Shown here in pieces: positions 24,653-28,949 of a DNA stretch of 28,949 nucleotides. The notes under the pieces were generated by a model. That model was not told the DNA's origin, made no database searches, and saw only the letters and a list, made by a program, of their open reading frames with translations. The DNA is from JAAERC01 sp965602655 (GTDB lineage: Bacteria; Zixibacteria; MSB-5A5; GN15; PGXB01). Within the stretch, counting starts at the first letter, position 1; each line of letters starts with the position of its first letter. The position numbers were made by a program, and so were the translations under genes. The stretch is taken from contig CBFCZE010000022.1 of the NCBI GenBank assembly GCA_965602655.1, forward strand, positions 1-28,949, given 5' to 3'.

Positions 24653-25516
24653 CTATTTGTTTAACTCTTTTATCTGTTTGTTCACGTTGCATTCTTTATG
24701 CAGGAATTTATCATAGGCGATTTTTTCCTGTTTGACATACATCTTCATTCGCTTGGTCATTTCGTCAAAATCGACCTCATGACCGTCAAAATCCGGTCCG
24801 TCAACACAGGCAAATTTGGTTTTACCGCCGACCGTAACCCGACAGGCGCCGCACATGCCGGTACCGTCGACCATAATCGGATTAAGACTGACAAAGGTTT
24901 TTATTTTCGGTTCGCGGGTCGTTTCGACAACCGCTTTCATCATTGGAACCGGCCCGACGCAAATAACCATATCGATTTTTTCGCCTTCGGCAATTAATTT
25001 CTGAAGAATGGTAGTAACGAAACCATGAGTTCCATATGATCCGTCGTCGGTGGAAATCAATAGTCGGTGCGAGGCGCTTTTTAATTCTTCCTCGAAAATA
25101 AGTAAGTTTTTGGAGCGGGCCCCAATAATCGTAGTGACATTATTACCGGCATCTTTTAAGGCCTGCGCAATCGGATAAATGGGGGGGATGCCGACACCAC
25201 CGCCAATGCAAACGCAGTTGCCGAATTTCTCAACATGGCTCGGTAATCCCAGAGGCCCAACCACATCGGCAAAGCTATCGCCGACCTTCATTCGGTTCAT
25301 CGCCCCCGAAGTCTTGCCAACCTCCTGGATAACTATGGTCAGAATACCTTTTTCCTTGTCGAGTCCCCCTATAGACATCGGAACTCGTTCGCCCATTTCG
25401 TCTATGCGCAAAATCACAAACTGTCCGGCCTTTGCTTTTTTTACAAGGTGAGGGGTGTCTATTTTAAATTGAAAGACTTTCTCACAAAGTTCGCGCTTGT
25501 CAAGTATTTTTGTCAA
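24653..25516 (-). CDS. nfnA: NADH-dependent reduced ferredoxin:NADP+ oxidoreductase, small subunit (NfnA)
   Basis: A ferredoxin-NADP-reductase-like protein of 287 residues. A flavin-binding barrel (RVPMSIGG, about 44-51) is followed by an NAD-binding domain (IGGGVGIPPIYPIA, about 104-117) and a C-terminal [2Fe-2S] segment with Asp217, Cys222, Cys225 and Cys237 in VDGTGMCGACRV and FACVDGPDF. One Asp and three Cys as cluster ligands is what known NfnA proteins have. The start is TTG at 25516, chosen because GGAGG stands four bases before it; the hydrophobic N-terminus continues normally from there. Seventeen bases separate it from nfnB. Confidence 0.88.
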   Translation of the reverse strand: MTKILDKRELCEKVFQFKIDTPHLVKKAKAGQFVILRIDEMGERVPMSIGGLDKEKGILTIVIQEVGKTSGAMNRMKVGDSFADVVGPLGLPSHVEKFGNCVCIGGGVGIPPIYPIAQALKDAGNNVTTIIGARSKNLLIFEEELKSASHRLLISTDDGSYGTHGFVTTILQKLIAEGEKIDMVICVGPVPMMKAVVETTREPKIKTFVSLNPIMVDGTGMCGACRVTVGGKTKFACVDGPDFDGHEVDFDEMTKRMKMYVKQEKIAYDKFLHKECNVNKQIKELNK

Positions 25517-25546
25517 TATTCCTCCGGAGTGTCATATAAGATAAAA

Positions 25547-26755
25547 TTAATTATTTTCTTTCTTGATAAGACTCATGGTGTCTCTGGCAATAACCAGTTC
25601 TTCATTGGTAGGTATGACCATTACCTTAATTTTGGAATGGTCAGATGAAATTTCCGCTTCAATTCCGATGGTTGAGGAATTCTTTTCTGTGTCCAGCTCA
25701 ACTCCCAAAAATCGCAGGTTCTCACACGTTTTTTCTCTAACCTGCGGGGAATGTTCCCCGATTCCTCCGGTGAAAATAATATGATCCAGGCCGCCCATAG
25801 CTACCGCATATCCGCCGATGTATTTACTCAGCCGATAACAATAAATGTCAAAAGCAAGTTTAGCATTAGAATTGCCTTCCTCGGCCGATTCGATAACGTC
25901 CCGCATATCAGATGAGATACCGGATACCCCACCTAATCCGGAATGCTTGTTAAGTAATGTATTTGCCTCATGAAGGGTTAGCTCTTCGCGCCCCATAATA
26001 TGTAAAATTACGGCCGGATCCATGTCGCCGGAACGAGTCCCCATCATAAGACCCTCGAGAGGTGTGAATCCCATAGAAGTATCAATTGAAAATCCGGAAT
26101 CAACGGCCGTAACCGATGCCCCATTTCCAAGATGGCATGAAATCATTTTATAATCTTCAAGTTTTCCATTCGAAAGTTCCGCGGCCCGGCAAGTAACAAA
26201 CAGATGCGATGGCCCATGAAAACCATAACGGCGGATTGAATATTTTTTATACATCACATAAGGGATAGCATATATAAACGCTTTGGGCGGCATTTTCTGA
26301 TGGAAAGCGGTATCGAATACCGCTACATGAGGAATATCCGGAAGAGTCTTCATGGCGGCGTTGATACCTCTTATATTATGCGGATTATGTAATGGCGCCA
26401 GATCGATAAGGTGACGAATTTCTCGTAGTACATCTCGATCTATTAAAACCGATTTTGAAAATTTCTCACCGCCATGAACAACGCGGTGCCCGACGGCATT
26501 GATTTCTGATTTGTCTTTTATGACACCATGATTTTCTGAAAGTAATATTGTTATAACATACTGAATAGCAACTATATGATCCAGAATTTCTCCGGTAACT
26601 TTTACCTCGGAACGGTCATGCGGTTTATGCGTCAGTACAGCACCGCTCATACCAATTCGAGCAACTAAACCTTTGGCCAGGACAAACTCCCGATCCATAT
26701 CAATAAGCTGATACTTCACCGAAGATGATCCGCAATTTATAATTAAAATATTCAT
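25547..26755 (-). CDS. ackA: Acetate kinase
   Basis: Transfers phosphate between acetyl phosphate and ADP, the substrate-level ATP step of acetate formation. The 402-residue protein has the ASKHA-fold motifs of the family: INCGSSSVKYQLID, GHRVVHGGE, FDTAFHQ, RRYGFHGPSH, HLGNGASV, GTRSGDMDP and FTGGIGEHS. Butyrate kinase is shorter and lacks several of these. AGGA lies seven bases before the ATG, inside the tail of the preceding gene. No phosphotransacetylase gene is present in the window. It shares a minus-strand operon with an hbd-like gene and nfnAB. Confidence 0.96.
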   Translation of the reverse strand: MNILIINCGSSSVKYQLIDMDREFVLAKGLVARIGMSGAVLTHKPHDRSEVKVTGEILDHIVAIQYVITILLSENHGVIKDKSEINAVGHRVVHGGEKFSKSVLIDRDVLREIRHLIDLAPLHNPHNIRGINAAMKTLPDIPHVAVFDTAFHQKMPPKAFIYAIPYVMYKKYSIRRYGFHGPSHLFVTCRAAELSNGKLEDYKMISCHLGNGASVTAVDSGFSIDTSMGFTPLEGLMMGTRSGDMDPAVILHIMGREELTLHEANTLLNKHSGLGGVSGISSDMRDVIESAEEGNSNAKLAFDIYCYRLSKYIGGYAVAMGGLDHIIFTGGIGEHSPQVREKTCENLRFLGVELDTEKNSSTIGIEAEISSDHSKIKVMVIPTNEELVIARDTMSLIKKENN

Positions 26756-26758
26756 AAC

Positions 26759-27658
26759 TTAATCCTGTTTGGTTTCAAGGTATGTATTTTTTATACGATT
26801 GCCTTCGCTGTCATATTTAAAAAATCCTTCGCCCGTTTTAACTCCAAGATGTCCGGCCCGGACCATTTTTCTTAGAAGCGGGCAAGGATTGTATTTGTGT
26901 TCGGAAAGTTCGGCAAGAAGGTTTTCCATCCATGACATGACAACGTCGAGACCCATCATGTCGGCCAGTGCCAAGGGGCCTTCATTAAATCCATAGCCCA
27001 GCTTCATGGCCGTGTCAATATCTTCGGCCGTGGAAACCCCTTCCATCAGAACGTGCATAGCTTCGTTAAGCAATGGAACGATAATTCGCGTAGTAACATA
27101 ACCGGGGTATTCATAAACCAGAACCGGCGTTTTACCGAGCATATCGGCAAATTCACGTGCCTTTTCATATGTCTCGTCGGATGTATTAAGGCCCCTGACC
27201 ACCTCAACAAGTGGAATTTTGGGAACCGGGTTTAAAAAATGCATTCCGATAATTCTGTCAGCTCGATTTGTAATTGCGGCCAGTTCGGAAATCGACAAAG
27301 TTGAAGAATTGGTAATTATGATAGTCTCGTCCGGGCAAAGATCATCAAGGCGACCGAAAAGCTCCAGTTTACGCCGTCGTCGATCGGGAATGGCCTCGAT
27401 TACCAGATCTGCATCTTTGACTACTTGAAGATCGGTTGAGGGGGCGATTCGAGACAAAATTGCTTTTTTGTCAGAAGCAGTCAAACCCCACTTTTCTATT
27501 TCATGGTCGATATTATCGCCGATTTTTTCGATACCTCTTTCGGCCCGGCGAGCCGTTCTGTCAAGAAGGATAACCTCGGTGCCGATGGCGGCTATCGCCT
27601 CCGCCAATCCTTGCCCCATTACTCCGGCTCCAACTATTACTATTCTTTCAAAACTCAT
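26759..27658 (-). CDS. 3-hydroxyacyl-CoA dehydrogenase family protein (3-hydroxybutyryl-CoA dehydrogenase-like)
   Basis: NAD-dependent oxidation of a 3-hydroxyacyl-CoA, or the reverse reduction. The 299 residues are complete: NAD loop VGAGVMGQGLAEA, TNSSTLSIS, and the active-site block GMHFLNPVPKIPLVEV with catalytic His140, Asn143 and Glu152. The C-terminal half has GVSTAEDIDTAMKLG. At the place of the substrate-contacting Asn found in many members (PGFxxNR) this protein has PGYVTTR, so Thr190 replaces it. First gene of the operon, with only three bases before ackA. The family also includes 3-hydroxyisobutyrate and related enzymes, so the substrate is provisional. Confidence 0.85.
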   Translation of the reverse strand: MSFERIVIVGAGVMGQGLAEAIAAIGTEVILLDRTARRAERGIEKIGDNIDHEIEKWGLTASDKKAILSRIAPSTDLQVVKDADLVIEAIPDRRRRKLELFGRLDDLCPDETIIITNSSTLSISELAAITNRADRIIGMHFLNPVPKIPLVEVVRGLNTSDETYEKAREFADMLGKTPVLVYEYPGYVTTRIIVPLLNEAMHVLMEGVSTAEDIDTAMKLGYGFNEGPLALADMMGLDVVMSWMENLLAELSEHKYNPCPLLRKMVRAGHLGVKTGEGFFKYDSEGNRIKNTYLETKQD

Positions 27659-27691
27659 ATTATTTTTCCTGCTACAAATTAATACGTGGCT

Positions 27692-27719
27692 AATATATGG
27701 AGTTGGTCAATTCTGGCAA
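27692..27719 (-). promoter_or_regulatory. Promoter of the hbd-ackA-nfnAB operon
   Basis: On the minus strand TTGCCA (27719-27714) and TATATT (27697-27692) are 16 bases apart. Transcription would start near 27685, about 27 bases before the ATG. A perfect inverted repeat TTGGA-TTT-TCCAA (27727-27739) ends eight bases upstream of the -35 box, a position suited to an activator. Confidence 0.5.
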
Positions 27720-27726
27720 CCCTTTT

Positions 27727-27739
27727 TTGGATTTTCCAA
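27727..27739. promoter_or_regulatory. Inverted repeat TTGGA-N3-TCCAA in the divergent region
   Basis: A perfect 5-3-5 inverted repeat about 48 bases upstream of the predicted minus-strand start. No U-run follows on either strand, so it is not a terminator. An operator role is inference. Confidence 0.3.
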
Positions 27740-27904
27740 TGGTTAAATATCAAGAAATATCCAGTTCGAAAGTATACCAAAAATTATTTTTTTCATTAAT
27801 CTATTGAATCTATTGGATCATATTTTTGTTGATTAAAATTGATGATTTAGCTTATTATACAATAATATTGACATAAAACTTTAGGCTAAAGGCGAAAATA
27901 GATT

Positions 27905-28789
27905 GTGGTAAGAAAAATATTGATTGTTGGCGGGACCGGGATGCTGGGTCGGCCGGTTGTTCGGCGACTATATAATGATGGTTATATAATTCGTTTGATG
28001 ACCCATAATCCGGATCAGGTCAGGCAGTTCTTTGGCGATGAGATTGAAAAAGTTAAGGCTGATGTAACTGATGCGAATAGTCTGCCGCGGGCCATTGAGG
28101 GATGTGATGCCGTCTATATAAATCTGAATGCCAAAATGAATATCGAAAAATATAAATCCCTCGAAATAGAGGGGACCATAAATATCGCAAAGATTGCCGC
28201 CGATCTGGGGATTAAGCGGATAGCCATGATTTCGAGCCTTAATGCCAATGACCTTGACTCCAAATACAGATTCATTGACGCCAAACTAAAATCCGAACGA
28301 GCCCTGGTTAAAAGCGGGATACCATATACTATTTTTCGTTGCAGTTGGTTTTATGAATCTTTGCCTCTATTTATACAGGGCAACAAGGCCATAGTGTTGG
28401 GTAATCAGACTCATCCGATTTCCTGGCTGGCCGCCTCCGATTATGCCGGGATGGTTTCAAGGGCATTTGAATTAGACAGCACAACAGGGAAAATATATAT
28501 TATTAAAGGAAAGGAGAAAATGTCAATCCGCGACGCGTTGGCCAAATTCTGTGATCTGATTGTGCCTGATGCGGCAATATCTCCTATCCCGTTCTGGCTG
28601 GCATCGATAGGCACCCTCTTTTCTCGGAAGAAGCAGATGAAGGGGTTGATTCAGTTTATGAAATATTATGAAACGCATGCTGAACCGGATCTAAACAGTA
28701 ATGTTGAAGAAATCCTTGGAATTGCCACGACAAATCTTGAGAGTTGGGCCGAAGAGTATAAAAACAGGCTTAGATTAATTCGATCATAA
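27905..28789 (+). CDS. NmrA-like NAD(P)-binding protein (atypical short-chain dehydrogenase)
   Basis: A 294-residue protein. The NAD(P) loop VGGTGMLG (about 8-15) and the DVTDANSL, GCDAVYINLN segments identify an atypical SDR of the NmrA type; ISSLNAND replaces the usual catalytic strand and no clear YxxxK pair was seen. Relatives include redox-sensing regulators and enzymes of unknown substrate. The start is GTG at 27905; AAAGGCG lies about ten bases before it. It is divergent from the hbd operon across 246 A/T-rich bases and precedes a tRNA gene, so it seems to stand alone. Confidence 0.8.
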   Translation: MVRKILIVGGTGMLGRPVVRRLYNDGYIIRLMTHNPDQVRQFFGDEIEKVKADVTDANSLPRAIEGCDAVYINLNAKMNIEKYKSLEIEGTINIAKIAADLGIKRIAMISSLNANDLDSKYRFIDAKLKSERALVKSGIPYTIFRCSWFYESLPLFIQGNKAIVLGNQTHPISWLAASDYAGMVSRAFELDSTTGKIYIIKGKEKMSIRDALAKFCDLIVPDAAISPIPFWLASIGTLFSRKKQMKGLIQFMKYYETHAEPDLNSNVEEILGIATTNLESWAEEYKNRLRLIRS

Positions 28790-28823
28790 GCAAAATTCTA
28801 TTATCAAATGGCTAATATTTTCC

Positions 28824-28852
28824 TTGACAGAAACGATATTTATTCATATGAT
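28824..28852 (+). promoter_or_regulatory. Near-consensus sigma-70 promoter of the tRNA gene
   Basis: TTGACA (28824-28829) and TATGAT (28847-28852) are exactly 17 bases apart, which is close to ideal. Transcription would begin near 28859, about 36 bases before the tRNA. Confidence 0.8.
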
Positions 28853-28894
28853 TAGTGTTTGCGGCCTAAGGGCTTATGCAAATTTACGACTGAT

Positions 28895-28949
28895 GGGCGA
28901 TTAGCTCAGTTGGTTAGAGTGCTTGCTTGACATGCAAGAGGTCACTGGT
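28895..28949 (+). tRNA. tRNA-Val (anticodon GAC), 3'-truncated by the window edge
   Basis: The sequence starts with GGGCGAT acceptor bases and the conserved TAGCTCAGTTGGTTAGAG D-arm. The anticodon stem CTTGC/GCAAG (28922-28926 and 28934-28938) holds the loop TTGACAT, giving anticodon GAC at 28929-28931. The T-arm begins at the end of the window; the 3' half and any following tRNA genes lie outside. Confidence 0.93.

Noticed and set aside
24078..24716. A 212-residue plus-strand reading frame opposite nfnB
   Set aside because: It is fully antisense to the conserved nfnB N-terminal half and has no recognisable motif.
27801..27818. Imperfect tandem repeat CTATTGAAT/CTATTGGAT
   Set aside because: Two short copies in an A/T-rich gap are easily chance; no further copies and no relation to a promoter box.
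1..28949. CRISPR array, prophage, transposase or defence genes
   Set aside because: No spaced repeats of array type, no integrase, transposase, phage structural or nuclease genes were found on either strand.

Overview
The window looks like one contiguous piece of a bacterial chromosome, not a plasmid, phage or island. It uses the standard genetic code, runs of A/T between genes, and short Shine-Dalgarno-led operons. A truncated gingipain-type (C25) protease ending in two dockerin-like repeats, a short EF-Ts, and a central metabolism built on ferredoxin-dependent 2-oxoglutarate oxidoreductase suggest an uncultured anaerobic or microaerophilic lineage of the FCB side of the tree (Zixibacteria would fit). 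That placement is inferred from gene style only and needs a marker-gene tree.

Layout. 1-1836: end of a secreted C25 protease, a small GC-rich repeat-like segment, and a SprT-like zinc metalloprotein. 1953-5745: a translation operon with a clear promoter and terminator, rplM-rpsI-rpsB-tsf-pyrH-frr, with a structured leader in front of rpsB. 5745-7499: a regulatory region holding two perfect palindromes, one of them a consensus CRP-type site, then an aldehyde dehydrogenase. 7691-11376: a P-loop protein of the cyclic-2,3-diphosphoglycerate-synthetase-like family, a carbamate kinase and a CCA-adding enzyme. 11412-20351: a ten-gene TCA-cycle run, sucC-sucD-korD-korA-korB-korC-ndk-larA homologue-mdh-icd, closed by a terminator. 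20425-23054 (minus strand): an exported protein of unknown function, an S37-type lipoprotein peptidase, and a small membrane protein with no ordinary start codon. 23095-27719 (minus strand): an operon hbd-like-ackA-nfnA-nfnB with recognisable promoter and terminator. 27905-28789: an NmrA-like NAD(P)-binding protein. 28824-28949: a near-consensus promoter and the first part of a tRNA-Val(GAC), cut by the window edge.

How the genes fit together. Isocitrate dehydrogenase keeps the residues for NADP. The KOR complex makes or uses reduced ferredoxin at the 2-oxoglutarate/succinyl-CoA step, and SucCD plus Ndk handle the nucleotide triphosphate. NfnAB, if it acts as in characterised members, exchanges electrons between ferredoxin, NADH and NADP(H). 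The LarA homologue beside malate dehydrogenase has all the nickel-pincer ligand positions, so malate racemisation is a natural guess. Nothing here is a defence system, CRISPR array, prophage or transposon. The less ordinary items are the LarA-Mdh pairing, the CpgS-like/carbamate kinase pair without arginine deiminase genes, the CRP-like operator, and the membrane protein lacking a start codon.
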